A DNA stretch of 47,700 nt from positions 1-47,700 of the forward strand of contig JAIRUW010000023.1 in the NCBI GenBank assembly GCA_031254195.1, read 5' to 3'. The notes beneath the pieces are model-generated. The model was given only the letters and a program-made list of their open reading frames with translations. It was not told the origin of the DNA and did no database searches. This document shows, piece after piece, positions 30,084 through 38,419 of the stretch. This stretch comes from Oscillospiraceae bacterium. Lineage in GTDB: Bacteria > Bacillota > Clostridia > Oscillospirales > UBA929. Numbering within the stretch: position 1 is the stretch's first letter; the number at the start of each line of letters is the position of its first letter. The translations under genes were made by a program, and so were the position numbers.

Positions 30084-30106
30084 TGGTGCGGGAGACGGGA
30101 CTTGAA
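30084..30106. repeat. att site, right end of element 2, within tRNA-Leu
   Basis: Exact copy of the 23-bp core. It forms the functional 3' end of tRNA-Leu, so insertion restores the gene. Confidence 0.9.
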
Positions 30107-30168
30107 CCCGTACGGTGTAAACCACACGCCCCTCAAACGTGCGCGTCTGCCAGTTCCGCCACTCTCGC
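30084..30168 (-). tRNA. tRNA-Leu (anticodon GAG), integration target
   Basis: 85 nt with a long variable arm and encoded CCA, as usual for leucine. The anticodon loop TTGAGGG gives GAG (CUC/CUU codons). The T-arm GGTTCAAGTCC is canonical. The acceptor arms GCGAGAG and CTCCCGC pair except for an A-C mismatch at 4-69. The 3' arm lies in the att core, which could have brought in the mismatch, though all three core copies carry the same base. Confidence 0.92.
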
Positions 30169-30178
30169 TTCTTTCCAC

Positions 30179-30207
30179 AGTATATATTCTGCTGGTTCGA
30201 TTGTCAA
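30179..30207 (-). promoter_or_regulatory. promoter of tRNA-Leu
   Basis: Minus strand TTGACA (30202-30207), 17-bp spacer, TATACT (30179-30184), 10 bp before the tRNA 5' end. Confidence 0.85.
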
Positions 30208-30248
30208 GGTTAATTGTTGGCAACGGTTAAAATAATTCTCGTAAGGGA

Positions 30249-30299
30249 TTGACTTGCCGGATTATAGTTGATACAATAACTATTGCCCCATCAACTATA
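30249..30299 (+). promoter_or_regulatory. promoter and MarR-type operator of the flavodoxin/MarR operon
   Basis: TTGACT (30249-30254), 17-bp spacer, TACAAT (30272-30277). A 10-bp dyad TATAGTTGAT (30263-30272)/ATCAACTATA (30290-30299) overlaps the -10. Probably bound by the MarR protein of the same operon (autoregulation). Confidence 0.75.
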
Positions 30300-30311
30300 G
30301 TCGGGAGGATT

Positions 30312-30995
30312 ATGAAAATGAGAATCATTATTGTAAACGGCAGCCCAAGAGCAAGTGGCGCTACGGGGCAAATCCTTTCAAGAATACGCGGCACCATTCA
30401 AAAAATGGATGCAAATATGGAGATTGAATATATTGATTTAGCGAAAATACACATGAACTTCTGTACGGGGTGCGCTTCCTGTTATAGCAGCGGCGTTTGC
30501 CCCGTAAATGACGAACTTGAAAAGCTGTCGCAAAACATCGAAACCTGCAACGGAGTTGTCTTGGGCAGTCCGACATATGCAAGCAATGTATCGGGACAAT
30601 TCAAGATTTTGATAGATAGAGGGCATTTTGTGTTTGAGCAATTGCTGAAAAATAAAGCATGTTTTTCGGTAGTGACATACGAGAATTACGGCGGAAAGAA
30701 AGCGATGGGAATCATGAACGACCTCATAAGGAAATCGGGTGGTGCGGTCAGCGCAAAATGCTTGATGAAATTGAATCACGGAGATATGGCATTAAATGCT
30801 CATAGAAACAAGCAAATTGAAAAGCAATGCCACAGATTTCTTCGCAGGGTTTTTCAAAAAAATCCATTATCTCCCTATGAAAGATTGATGAGCTATATCG
30901 TTTTCAACGCGGGAATAAAACCGCATGTTTTCAAAAACGAATCCCGATATAAAGGCCTTATGGCGAAGTGGGCGGCAAAAGGTCTTTTTAGCTAA
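30312..30995 (+). CDS. flavodoxin-like NAD(P)H-dependent oxidoreductase
   Basis: 227 residues from the ATG with GGGAGGATT upstream. FMN-binding phosphate loop NGSPRASGATGQI near 9-22, GCASCYSSGVCPVND (about 54-68) with three Cys as in the iron-sulfur flavoprotein or NADPH-dependent FMN reductase group, and VLGSPTYASNVSGQFKILIDR (about 85-105) for the flavin ring. It probably reduces a quinone, disulfide or toxic electrophile in the cytoplasm. It is co-transcribed with a MarR regulator 11 bp downstream, a pattern typical of inducible detoxification. Confidence 0.85.
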   Translation: MKMRIIIVNGSPRASGATGQILSRIRGTIQKMDANMEIEYIDLAKIHMNFCTGCASCYSSGVCPVNDELEKLSQNIETCNGVVLGSPTYASNVSGQFKILIDRGHFVFEQLLKNKACFSVVTYENYGGKKAMGIMNDLIRKSGGAVSAKCLMKLNHGDMALNAHRNKQIEKQCHRFLRRVFQKNPLSPYERLMSYIVFNAGIKPHVFKNESRYKGLMAKWAAKGLFS

Positions 30996-31006
30996 AGGAG
31001 GGCGCT

Positions 31007-31444
31007 ATGTGCAGCAACGAAGAAAAATACAATCTGATTTACGAGATTAACATGATTTCGGCTGCGCTCAAAGACGGATTACGAAAAGAATTTCTCAAAA
31101 ATGACTATGATATAACCATAGATCATTTTGCCATTCTATTCCGTTTGTGGCAACAGGACAGTTTGACCCAACAACAGCTATGCGACTTAACGTGTAAAAA
31201 CAAATCGAACCTTACGCGGATATTAGACACAATGGAAAAAAAGGATATGCTCCGACGCAACCTCAATCCTGCGGACAGGAGGAGCTTTATTATATCCTTA
31301 ACCGAGTATTCGCGGTCTTTGCAAGCGCCTGTTACTGAAATCGCGTTGAAATACAGCGATCGATTTTTTAGCCGAATTAACGACGAGGATTTTAAGACTT
31401 TGCAACGTATTCTTTCTCCACAATCCGGTTTACATAATACTTGA
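31007..31444 (+). CDS. MarR-family transcriptional regulator
   Basis: 145 residues with AAAGGAGGGC before the ATG. Winged helix at about 35-100: LFRLWQQDSLTQQQLCDLTCKNKSNLTRILDTMEKKDMLRRNLNPADRRSFIISLT, with the DRR wing of the family. One Cys in the recognition region and one before it could sense oxidants. It likely binds the dyad at 30263-30299 upstream of the reductase gene. Confidence 0.9.
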   Translation: MCSNEEKYNLIYEINMISAALKDGLRKEFLKNDYDITIDHFAILFRLWQQDSLTQQQLCDLTCKNKSNLTRILDTMEKKDMLRRNLNPADRRSFIISLTEYSRSLQAPVTEIALKYSDRFFSRINDEDFKTLQRILSPQSGLHNT

Positions 31445-31469
31445 CAATCTAGTTATTTCCCGCTATAAT
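31441..31469 (+). promoter_or_regulatory. promoter of the J-domain/phosphoesterase operon
   Basis: Perfect TTGACA (31441-31446) and TATAAT (31464-31469), spacer 17. The -35 overlaps the marR stop codon. A 92-bp untranslated leader follows with no clear structure. Confidence 0.85.
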
Positions 31470-31561
31470 GACAGTGTTCGACAAGTGTATGTATTAAAGA
31501 AATTTTACATAAAATAGGACGCGGCACAGCCCCCGAACAAACCGGACAGGGAGGACTAGGG

Positions 31562-32779
31562 ATGGAACTCTGGGAGGATTATTACGGCTTGCTGCAGGTG
31601 CATCCGCAGGCAGGGCCGGAGGTCATTCAAAGCGCTTATAAGCGCCTGTGCCGTATGGTCCACCCTGACGTTAACCCCGACCCGGCGGCAGCGAAGACGA
31701 TGCAGCGTATCAACCGCGCGTACGAGGTTTTAAGCAACGACAACGAGCGGCGCCGGTATCACTCCGAATGGTCGCGGCGCTCCGGGACAGGCGGCTCGCC
31801 CCGGGTGGAGGTGCGCGAGCGCGTCGTCTACATCAACAGGGAGGACCGGGACGGCGGTACCCCCGCCGCCGCCGCTGCCGTGCGCGACTACTTCGGCAAC
31901 TTGCGCAAACGCGACTATAAGAGCGCTTACGCGCTGGTCAGCGAAGAAGACAAGGCCTGCTTCGGCTACGGCGCGTACGTCGAATGGCAGGAGTCGGTGG
32001 GGGCGCTGTATGAGGTGGGCGACACCCGTCTCAAGCTCTTCAAGCGGTATGCCGCGTTCAAAACGACGGCGGGGAGCAAGCTGCCCGCCGAGGAATATAC
32101 CGTCACCCTTTCCGAAAAAGACAAGATCACCGGACGCGTCAGCGAGTATACCCTTACCAAATACGCCGTGATGGAGAAAAACGGCATATGGCGCGTCTAT
32201 CTCGGCTACCGCGACCTCACCCCACTCAAACTGCAATTCAAGGCTATGGCTTCCAACCCCAAGGAAGCGCAGCTCCTCACCCTTTGGGAGAAGCACAAGG
32301 CGTATAACGACCTCAATATGGGGATGCCCAACCGTTTGGGGCTGGAAGAGTCGTTAGAGCGAGAGATTTACCGCCACAAGCGGTACGGCAGGCCGTTCGC
32401 GCTGGGGCTTTTTTCTGTCATGCTGCCAGACCATGTCACTGACGCCGGACTGCGGGAACGCGTGATGAAATACGCGGGGTATGTCATCAGCGCCGCCGTC
32501 CGCTGTATCGACAGTGCCGCCTGGCTGGGTGACGGCGTCTTTGCCGTCCTGCTGGCCGAGACCGATAAATCCCGCGCGGCGCTGGCCATACGCCGCATAT
32601 CCAAAACGGTGCGGCACGACATATCGGCTTGTTTTGATTTCGACATCGCCATCACCGCCGGCGCGACAAACTATAACGGGCAAAACACCGGCGCGCTGAT
32701 TGACGCCTGTACGCGGGCGATTGGCTCTGCCGCGCGGGAGACCGCCGGGCAGGATTCAACGCAAGTAGAGGCGTTATGA
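31562..32779 (+). CDS. J-domain protein with C-terminal degenerate GGDEF-like domain
   Basis: 405 residues. Residues 1-65 are a DnaJ-type J domain with the essential H34-P35-D36 (RMVHPDVNPD), so it should engage DnaK. A middle domain (about 95-225) resembles a secretion-linked or NTF2-like fold (AVRDYFGNLRKRDYKSAYALVSEEDK). Residues about 255-400 follow the GGDEF plan: MPNRLGLEESLEREIYRHKRYGRPFALGLFSV, then LGDGVFAVLLAETD where GG(D/E)EF should be, and a typical C-terminal IDACTRAIGSA. Without the motif, cyclase activity is unlikely; it may sense or bind nucleotides. The start has GGGAGG upstream. An unusual fusion. Confidence 0.8.
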   Translation: MELWEDYYGLLQVHPQAGPEVIQSAYKRLCRMVHPDVNPDPAAAKTMQRINRAYEVLSNDNERRRYHSEWSRRSGTGGSPRVEVRERVVYINREDRDGGTPAAAAAVRDYFGNLRKRDYKSAYALVSEEDKACFGYGAYVEWQESVGALYEVGDTRLKLFKRYAAFKTTAGSKLPAEEYTVTLSEKDKITGRVSEYTLTKYAVMEKNGIWRVYLGYRDLTPLKLQFKAMASNPKEAQLLTLWEKHKAYNDLNMGMPNRLGLEESLEREIYRHKRYGRPFALGLFSVMLPDHVTDAGLRERVMKYAGYVISAAVRCIDSAAWLGDGVFAVLLAETDKSRAALAIRRISKTVRHDISACFDFDIAITAGATNYNGQNTGALIDACTRAIGSAARETAGQDSTQVEAL

Positions 32780-33366
32780 AGATCCTCGCCGTCTCGGATG
32801 AAGAAAGCTCCTACATTTGGGATTATTTCGACCGCTCCGCCTTTGATGGGGTGGAGCTTGTTGTTTCCTGCGGCGACCTGTGCCGCGATTATCTGGAGTT
32901 TTTGGCGACGCTGCTCCCCGTCCCGCTGTTTTATGTGCCGGGCAACCACGACAAGCGGTTCATCACCCACCCGCCCGGCGGCTGCGTCAACATTGACGGG
33001 CGGCTGGAAACATATAAGGGACTGCGCATCTGCGGCCTGGGCGGCTGCAAAAGCCTCAATCCTTGCGCCGCTTATGAATACAGCGAACCTGTCATGGCGC
33101 GGCGGGCACAAAAACTCCGGCGCGCCATATCGCGCGCCGGAGGCCTTGATATTTTTGTCACACACGCGCCCGCCGAGGGGCTGGGCGATGGGTCGGACTC
33201 CTTCCATAAGGGGTTCGCCGCTTTCACGCGGCTTTTGGAGGACTGCCGCCCCAAAATCTACTTCTTCGGCCATCAGCATAAACGGTACGGGCGGGTGGAC
33301 ACCCCAGAAGAGTATCACGGCGTACGGCTGGTCAACGCCTGCGGGTATAAGATTGTGACGCTGTGA
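32776..33366 (+). CDS. calcineurin-like metallophosphoesterase
   Basis: 196 residues, ATGA overlap with the J-domain gene. Metal-binding motifs: D8 in VSDEES (the usual DxH has Glu in place of His), GD in VVSCGDL, GNHD in VPGNHDKR, H in VTHAP, and GHxH in FFGHQHKRYG. The altered first motif occurs in a recognised small clostridial subgroup as far as I recall, so activity is still likely. Substrate unknown. Co-expression with a J-domain/GGDEF-like protein hints at nucleotide or phosphoprotein signalling, which is inference only. Confidence 0.85.
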   Translation: MKILAVSDEESSYIWDYFDRSAFDGVELVVSCGDLCRDYLEFLATLLPVPLFYVPGNHDKRFITHPPGGCVNIDGRLETYKGLRICGLGGCKSLNPCAAYEYSEPVMARRAQKLRRAISRAGGLDIFVTHAPAEGLGDGSDSFHKGFAAFTRLLEDCRPKIYFFGHQHKRYGRVDTPEEYHGVRLVNACGYKIVTL

Positions 33367-33370
33367 GGGC

Positions 33371-34795
33371 CTACCGCAACGGTACCATCTGTATGCCCTG
33401 TTCATTGCGCATGAAGGAACAGCGGTCGTATTTGCTTTCCAGCGGCATGTTCTCGGAGCCGATGATGACGCGTACGCCGGGATAGGCGGTGCCCGATATG
33501 TTCACGGTGCCAAAGCCGGAGGCGGCGATGACTTCCTGAACGCTTATCAGCTCTTCTTCCAACTCGGCCGCGTGCTGTGTAAGGGATTGATAGGTTGTAA
33601 TGGCGCGCTGGAGCGCTTCCAGCTTGTCGGGGGTGATCCTGCCCGCTTTTTTATGCTCCGACAGAAGATGGATGGCGCGCAGCAAGGCGGCAGCGTCGCG
33701 CTTGTTGGACTCTAGCTCGTGCGGGATCTCGCGGCTGCGCGCAAGCACAGAAGGGTCGTTGCCGACCTCCAGTGTGGTGGGCACATAGCTGTTGCGGCTC
33801 CCGGCCTGCATGGTGGTGATGCCTCTCATGGCGGCGACGCGTCCGCCGACGACCGTACCCTTGGATCCGACCAGCGACACACTGCCTGCGCAGTGCACAT
33901 CCGAATGGAGGATAAACGAGGCTTCGATGTCCCCCCCGGCCTGAACATTCCCTGACTGGATATATTTCGCCTTGACATAGCCGCCGGCTTTGACAAGCCC
34001 CTTGCCGGAACCGTTGACGCCCTCTTTAATGGTGATATTACCATCTGCTATAATCTCCGCACCCTCCACCGTCCCGTTGACGGTGATGTTCCCGGTCGCT
34101 TCCACCTTAAACCCTGTCAGGACGTTTCCGTCTACCTGGACATGGCCTAAGAAGCTGATGTTGCCGGTGCTGTTGGATACGCTGCCCGGCACGGTAAAAG
34201 CGTTGAGCACCTGTATCTTGCGGTTTACAATGTCGGCGTGGCCATCACAGGCCGCCAGCAGCTTGAGCTTGTCGTCTGAAATGACGGTATTCTTGCCGGC
34301 GGGGAGCGGGGCGTCCTTACCGGGGCGCGCCGGAACCGCGGTCCCATAGACATTCATGCCGGGTTCCCCCGGCGTTGAAGGGGTCTTTTCGCACAACACA
34401 TCGCCTTTGTGTACGCTGTGGATGATGCCCAAGTCTTTATAGTCAACCGAGCCGTCGGGCATCTCTTTGGGGCGGATGTCCTTTTCTGTGCGTATGAGCG
34501 GATGAATCTCGGCGTTTTCGCCATGGACGGGAGGGGTTCCTGAAGCGACAAGCATGGCCACATGGAAAACCGGCGCTACCGAAAGCCGCGTGATCTGCCC
34601 CTCATCAATTCCGAATGTGACTTTTTTACTCATCAACGCGATTCTTATCAGTTCGGGCGAAATCGGCAGCCCTCCAGGCTCGGGAGGCGTTAAGTAGGCC
34701 TCAGCCCGCATCCCGTCAGAGCTGACGCTTACCGATGCTTGCGCGTTTGCGGGGACATGGTCTGGCGCCGCCGGCGTTATGGGGTTTTCAGCCAT
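33371..34795 (-). CDS. DUF342 (FapA-like) protein
   Basis: 474 residues. N-terminal FapA/DUF342 domain (about 20-170: DGMRAEAYLTPPEPGG, GDVLCEKTPSTPGEPGMNVYG), then a central right-handed beta-helix of glycine-rich turns (about 190-330: GNISFLGHVQVDGNVLTGFKVEATGNITVNG) as in the polymer-forming part of the family, then a helical coiled-coil stretch (about 360-430). Members affect flagellar placement or cell polarity in some species and are of unknown function in most clostridia. It is convergent with the phosphoesterase gene, and its ATG lies 25 bp after the gene at 34821. Confidence 0.85.
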   Translation of the reverse strand: MAENPITPAAPDHVPANAQASVSVSSDGMRAEAYLTPPEPGGLPISPELIRIALMSKKVTFGIDEGQITRLSVAPVFHVAMLVASGTPPVHGENAEIHPLIRTEKDIRPKEMPDGSVDYKDLGIIHSVHKGDVLCEKTPSTPGEPGMNVYGTAVPARPGKDAPLPAGKNTVISDDKLKLLAACDGHADIVNRKIQVLNAFTVPGSVSNSTGNISFLGHVQVDGNVLTGFKVEATGNITVNGTVEGAEIIADGNITIKEGVNGSGKGLVKAGGYVKAKYIQSGNVQAGGDIEASFILHSDVHCAGSVSLVGSKGTVVGGRVAAMRGITTMQAGSRNSYVPTTLEVGNDPSVLARSREIPHELESNKRDAAALLRAIHLLSEHKKAGRITPDKLEALQRAITTYQSLTQHAAELEEELISVQEVIAASGFGTVNISGTAYPGVRVIIGSENMPLESKYDRCSFMRNEQGIQMVPLR

Positions 34796-34820
34796 AGCAA
34801 AGGCCTCCCTTCAATAATGG

Positions 34821-35291
34821 TCACTGCGCGATAAAGAATAAAACGGCGATAATGGCTGACAACCCGCCCGCGATCCAGAAATTCATAGCGCTGCCGCCGG
34901 TCATTTTCATTTTTTTGATAAAGCATATGCCGAGACCGCCCGCGCAGACCGCGCAGTTGCCGAGCAGATAACACATAGCGGTAAACAGATACTGAGGGTT
35001 CGCGGCGCTATAGCTGGATTCGTTCAGCAGGCTGCCAAAAAACGTCCAGCCTTGCGATGAGGCGGCGCGGGAAGCCGTCAGCAGGGCAAACACGAGCACA
35101 AACCAAGCCAGCAGAGCGAAAATGCTCGTCAGCGGGACCTGTTTGCCGACTCTGCCTGTTTGCGGGGGGAGGGCTGTGTCTTCCACCATGTCGTCCGGGA
35201 TGTGCAGGGAAGGCAGCGTAGCGAGAAATCGATCGATTTCGTCCATTTCCTCTACTTCTTCTTTTTCTGGCTTATCGGACATATCGTTCAC
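34821..35291 (-). CDS. integral membrane protein, unknown function
   Basis: 156 residues. Acidic cytoplasmic N-terminus (about 1-50: KPEKEEVEEMDEIDRFLATLPSL) and three hydrophobic segments at about 53-74, 101-124 and 134-154. No enzyme motif. It heads a two-gene minus-strand unit with DUF342 and has a plausible promoter at 35300-35328. It could anchor the DUF342 protein at the membrane, inferred from position only. Confidence 0.65.
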   Translation of the reverse strand: MNDMSDKPEKEEVEEMDEIDRFLATLPSLHIPDDMVEDTALPPQTGRVGKQVPLTSIFALLAWFVLVFALLTASRAASSQGWTFFGSLLNESSYSAANPQYLFTAMCYLLGNCAVCAGGLGICFIKKMKMTGGSAMNFWIAGGLSAIIAVLFFIAQ

Positions 35292-35299
35292 CCCCGTTC

Positions 35300-35328
35300 A
35301 TTTTATCAAATGCTATACCGTTTGTAAA
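35300..35328 (-). promoter_or_regulatory. candidate promoter of the membrane protein/DUF342 operon
   Basis: Minus strand TTTACA (35323-35328), 17-bp spacer, TAAAAT (35300-35305). Moderate match to sigma-A. Confidence 0.55.
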
Positions 35329-35375
35329 GCGCTATTTATCACAATTGGCTAAAGAAATGGCCAGCTATATTAATC

Positions 35376-35404
35376 TTGCGTTTTTTCTCCAATGTGTGTA
35401 TACT
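35376..35404 (+). promoter_or_regulatory. promoter of the DUF3048 gene
   Basis: TTGCGT (35376-35381), 17-bp spacer, TATACT (35399-35404), 20 bp before the start codon. Confidence 0.65.
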
Positions 35405-35424
35405 GTAGGATTAGGGGGATTGTT

Positions 35425-36642
35425 ATGGGAAAAGGGAAACGAGCCGAGGAAAACATACCGGTTTATAAGCGGGCATGGCAGTCCATTCAATCCGCGTGGC
35501 GGTTTGCCCGAAAACATAAAGTCATCTTTATTCCCGCCGGGGCGGGGGTATTCGCGTTGCTTTTGACCCTGACGCTGGTGTTCGCTTTAGGCGGGGAACC
35601 GCCGCCCGAGCCGGTGGAAACTCCCTCGCCGTCACCTTCCCCGCAAAGCCCCAGTCCCAGTCCGTCACCGTCGCCCGAACCGTCGCCGGAGCCGTCGCCG
35701 CTGTACGCGGCAAACCCGCTGACCGGCCTGCCGATGGAGGACGAGGAACGAATCCCCGACCGCCCCGTTGCCGTGATGCACAACAATTCCTATAACCCCG
35801 GCGGGCGGCAGCACGCGCTGCCGATGTACGGCATCGGGCAGGCCGATCTTATCTGTGAGGTCATGGCGGAAGGCAATATCACCCGTATGCTGGCTTTCTA
35901 TCAGGATGTTTCCAGCATCCCAAAAATCGGCGCGGTGCGCTCCACCCGTACATATTATTTGGAGCTGGCGCTGGCGTACGACGCCGTCATCGTCCATGCC
36001 GGCGGCAGCCCGCAGGCGCTTTACAGGGACATCCCCGACTGGGGTATGGACAACATAGACAGTATGAGACAGCCCGCAACGCACTTTTGGCGGGACAGAA
36101 GCGACCGCCCCAACTCCTCCAGCGAGCATACCCTGTTCACTTCGGGGGAAAGGCTGGCGGAGCTTATGGAGAAGGTTTCCCGCCGGACAGTGCCGGAGGG
36201 CTTTGACAACGGCTTACATTTTAACGCGGAAACCGTGCTGCCCGGCGGCGGGGCGGATACCGTCAAGGTCCCGTTTTCCCGATCCAAGTCTACATGGTTT
36301 CATTATAACGGAGACGACGGCCAATATTATGTCGAACAATACGGGGAGGAGTTTGTTGACGGGGAGACCGGAGAGCAGGTTTCTGTTACCAACGTCTTGA
36401 TTGTGCAGACAAGCATCGGCCTGATCCCCGGCGACAAAGAGGGGCGGCTGGAGGTGGACCTGCAATCCGGCGGCACGGGATATTACATCACCGGGGGCGG
36501 CTATATCCCCATCACATGGACGCGGGGGAGCCACGACGCGCCGTTTTCCTATACGCTTGAGGACGGTACCCCGCTGGAGATGGCCCCGGGTAAGACCTTT
36601 GTCTGCGTAATCCCCCATGAGCAGACGCCGGATTTTGAATGA
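35425..36642 (+). CDS. DUF3048 (YerB-like) membrane-anchored protein
   Basis: 405 residues from the ATG at 35425, which follows AGGGGGATTG. Short basic N-terminus, one transmembrane segment (about 36-55), a Pro-Ser-rich linker (about 60-92), then the extracellular DUF3048 domain: NPLTGLPMEDEERIPDRPVAVMHNN, GAVRSTRTYYLELALAYDAVIVHAGGSPQAL, and the C-terminal YITGGGYIPITWTRGSHDAPFSYTLEDGTPLEMAPGKTFVCVIP. The family is widespread in spore formers and usually a lipoprotein; here it is held by a transmembrane helix. Function unknown. Confidence 0.9.
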   Translation: MGKGKRAEENIPVYKRAWQSIQSAWRFARKHKVIFIPAGAGVFALLLTLTLVFALGGEPPPEPVETPSPSPSPQSPSPSPSPSPEPSPEPSPLYAANPLTGLPMEDEERIPDRPVAVMHNNSYNPGGRQHALPMYGIGQADLICEVMAEGNITRMLAFYQDVSSIPKIGAVRSTRTYYLELALAYDAVIVHAGGSPQALYRDIPDWGMDNIDSMRQPATHFWRDRSDRPNSSSEHTLFTSGERLAELMEKVSRRTVPEGFDNGLHFNAETVLPGGGADTVKVPFSRSKSTWFHYNGDDGQYYVEQYGEEFVDGETGEQVSVTNVLIVQTSIGLIPGDKEGRLEVDLQSGGTGYYITGGGYIPITWTRGSHDAPFSYTLEDGTPLEMAPGKTFVCVIPHEQTPDFE

Positions 36643-36711
36643 ATACTTACAGCAGGGACGTGTGGCGCATCTATTTATATGCAGAAAATTTATAGTTATG
36701 GGGTGTCGAAA

Positions 36712-37062
36712 ATGAAAGATGCTGATATACAAAAGATAGAGACCATCATACAGGATCGAAAAGAAGCCCATGGCTATTACAGCAGCAAATCCTCGGTATA
36801 TCAGGCATTTGTAAAAATGGAAGAAGCGGCATTTGCGGACGGCGAATTGTCAAAAGGCGTGAAAGAGTTGATTGCAATAGGCATTTCTATCGTTATCAAT
36901 TGTGAATCATGCCTTGAATGGCACATAAAACAGGCATTGGACGCGGGAATCACAAAAGAGCAGATTGTTGAGGCTATAGGCGTAGGGATTGAAATGGGCG
37001 GAGGCCCGGCGACGGTTTCCAGCCGCTTTGCCATGAAAGTGCTTTCTTATTATACAAAATAG
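36712..37062 (+). CDS. carboxymuconolactone decarboxylase/AhpD-like protein
   Basis: 116 residues from the ATG at 36712 with GGGGTG upstream. A longer frame from 36679 lacks a ribosome binding site. The key AhpD motif is complete: CESCLEWHIKQAL (CxxC followed by His about 60-75), the redox and proton-relay site of the family. Small alpha-helical trimeric or hexameric proteins of this type reduce alkylhydroperoxides or act as thiol redox partners. It stands alone before pgi. Confidence 0.85.
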   Translation: MKDADIQKIETIIQDRKEAHGYYSSKSSVYQAFVKMEEAAFADGELSKGVKELIAIGISIVINCESCLEWHIKQALDAGITKEQIVEAIGVGIEMGGGPATVSSRFAMKVLSYYTK

Positions 37063-37129
37063 TATAAGCCTTTCCCGCGCCGCCTGCCGCAATGAAACGT
37101 ATCAATAAACCTAAAAGGAGGCATATGGT

Positions 37130-38419
37130 ATGTTACGCATCGACACATCCGCCGTTTCCGCCGCGAAGCTGGAGGCCCTGCTGCCGAGGACGCTGGAGGG
37201 GCACAAGAAGCTGCAAGCCAAGTCCGGCGCGGGCGCGGAATACACCGACTGGGTGACGCTGCCCGATGATTATGACAAAGACGAATACAAACGGCTCCTC
37301 GGGGCGGCGGAGCGTATCGCGGGGCAGAGCGAGGTGCTGGTGGTCGTCGGCATCGGCGGCAGCTACCTCGGCTCCCGCGCCGTCATTGACTATCTGCTCT
37401 CGCCGTATTACAACGGAACAGCCGGAAAAAAGACGCCCGACATCCTCTTTGCCGGCTGCAACCTCTCCGGCGACGCCCTGCAAAAGCTGACCGACCGTAT
37501 CGGAGACCGCGATTTCACTATTAACATCATCTCCAAGTCGGGCGGCACCACCGAGCCGGCTGTGGCGTTCCGGTATTTCCGCGCGCTTGCCGAAAAGAAA
37601 TACGGAAAAGACGGCGCGAGGAAGCGCATCATCGCCACGACCGACAAGGCGCGGGGCATTTTGAAGACATTGAGCGACGGCGAGGGCTATGAAACATTCG
37701 TCATCCCCGACGGCGTGGGCGGGCGCTACTCCGTCCTGACGCCGGTTGGCCTGCTGCCAATCGCCGCCGCCGGAATCGACACCGATGCGCTGATTTCCGG
37801 GGCCTATACGATGATGGAAGCCTGCAAGACCGCCAAAGGACTGGAAAACCCCGCTCTGGCCTATGCCGCCGCCCGCGGCGCACTGTATGAGAGCGGCAAA
37901 AAAATCGAGGTGCTGGCGAGCTTTGACCCCGATTTTGTCTATATGGGCGAATGGTGGAAGCAGCTCTACGGCGAGAGCGAAGGCAAGGAAGGCAAGGGGC
38001 TGTTCCCCGCCTCGGTCAGCTATACCGCCGACCTGCACTCGATGGGGCAGTATATGCAGCAGGGCGAACGGACGCTGTTTGAGACGTTTATCCGCACAAA
38101 ATCGCCCACGGGAGGCATCACGGTTGAAGCCGATCCGCAAAATGCCGACGGGTTGAACTTTTTAGCCGGAAAAAGTATTGACGAGATTAACGACGCGGCT
38201 TATGAAGGGACGAAAAAAGCTCATACCGACGGCGGCGTGCCCTGCCTGACGGTGGATCTCGGATGCAAATGCGCTAAATGCGCAGGCGAGTTGATCTACT
38301 TCTTTGAATACGCCTGCGGCGTGTCGGGGTATACGCTGGGCGTCAATCCGTTCGACCAGCCGGGCGTCGAGGCGTATAAAAAGAATATGTTTGAACTGCT
38401 GGGCAAGCCGGGGGCATGA
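37130..38419 (+). CDS. pgi: glucose-6-phosphate isomerase
   Basis: 429 residues with AAAGGAGG before the ATG. Interconverts glucose-6-phosphate and fructose-6-phosphate in glycolysis. SIS fold with the phosphate-binding GIGGSYLGSRA (74-84), then ISKSGGTTEPAVAFR, and TPVGLLPIAAAGID. The second family signature is seen in GVNPFDQPGVEAYK near the C-terminus. The size fits the short bacterial form of Firmicutes. The stop overlaps the next ORF (ATGA). Confidence 0.95.
   Translation: MLRIDTSAVSAAKLEALLPRTLEGHKKLQAKSGAGAEYTDWVTLPDDYDKDEYKRLLGAAERIAGQSEVLVVVGIGGSYLGSRAVIDYLLSPYYNGTAGKKTPDILFAGCNLSGDALQKLTDRIGDRDFTINIISKSGGTTEPAVAFRYFRALAEKKYGKDGARKRIIATTDKARGILKTLSDGEGYETFVIPDGVGGRYSVLTPVGLLPIAAAGIDTDALISGAYTMMEACKTAKGLENPALAYAAARGALYESGKKIEVLASFDPDFVYMGEWWKQLYGESEGKEGKGLFPASVSYTADLHSMGQYMQQGERTLFETFIRTKSPTGGITVEADPQNADGLNFLAGKSIDEINDAAYEGTKKAHTDGGVPCLTVDLGCKCAKCAGELIYFFEYACGVSGYTLGVNPFDQPGVEAYKKNMFELLGKPGA

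Larger units (their letters stand above)
25577..30106. mobile_element. integrative element 2 (about 4.5 kb), CRESS-type replicon
   Basis: Bounded by att cores at 25577-25599 and 30084-30106. Contents: rep on the minus strand, an origin hairpin with TAGTATTAC and iterons, four small minus-strand genes including two HTH proteins, a divergent XRE regulator, and integrase on the plus strand. No coupling protein and no cargo. It is close to the smallest set for a replicating, integrating element. Its integrase and Rep are clearly different from those of element 1, so it is a separate arrival at the same tRNA, not a duplication. Confidence 0.87.
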
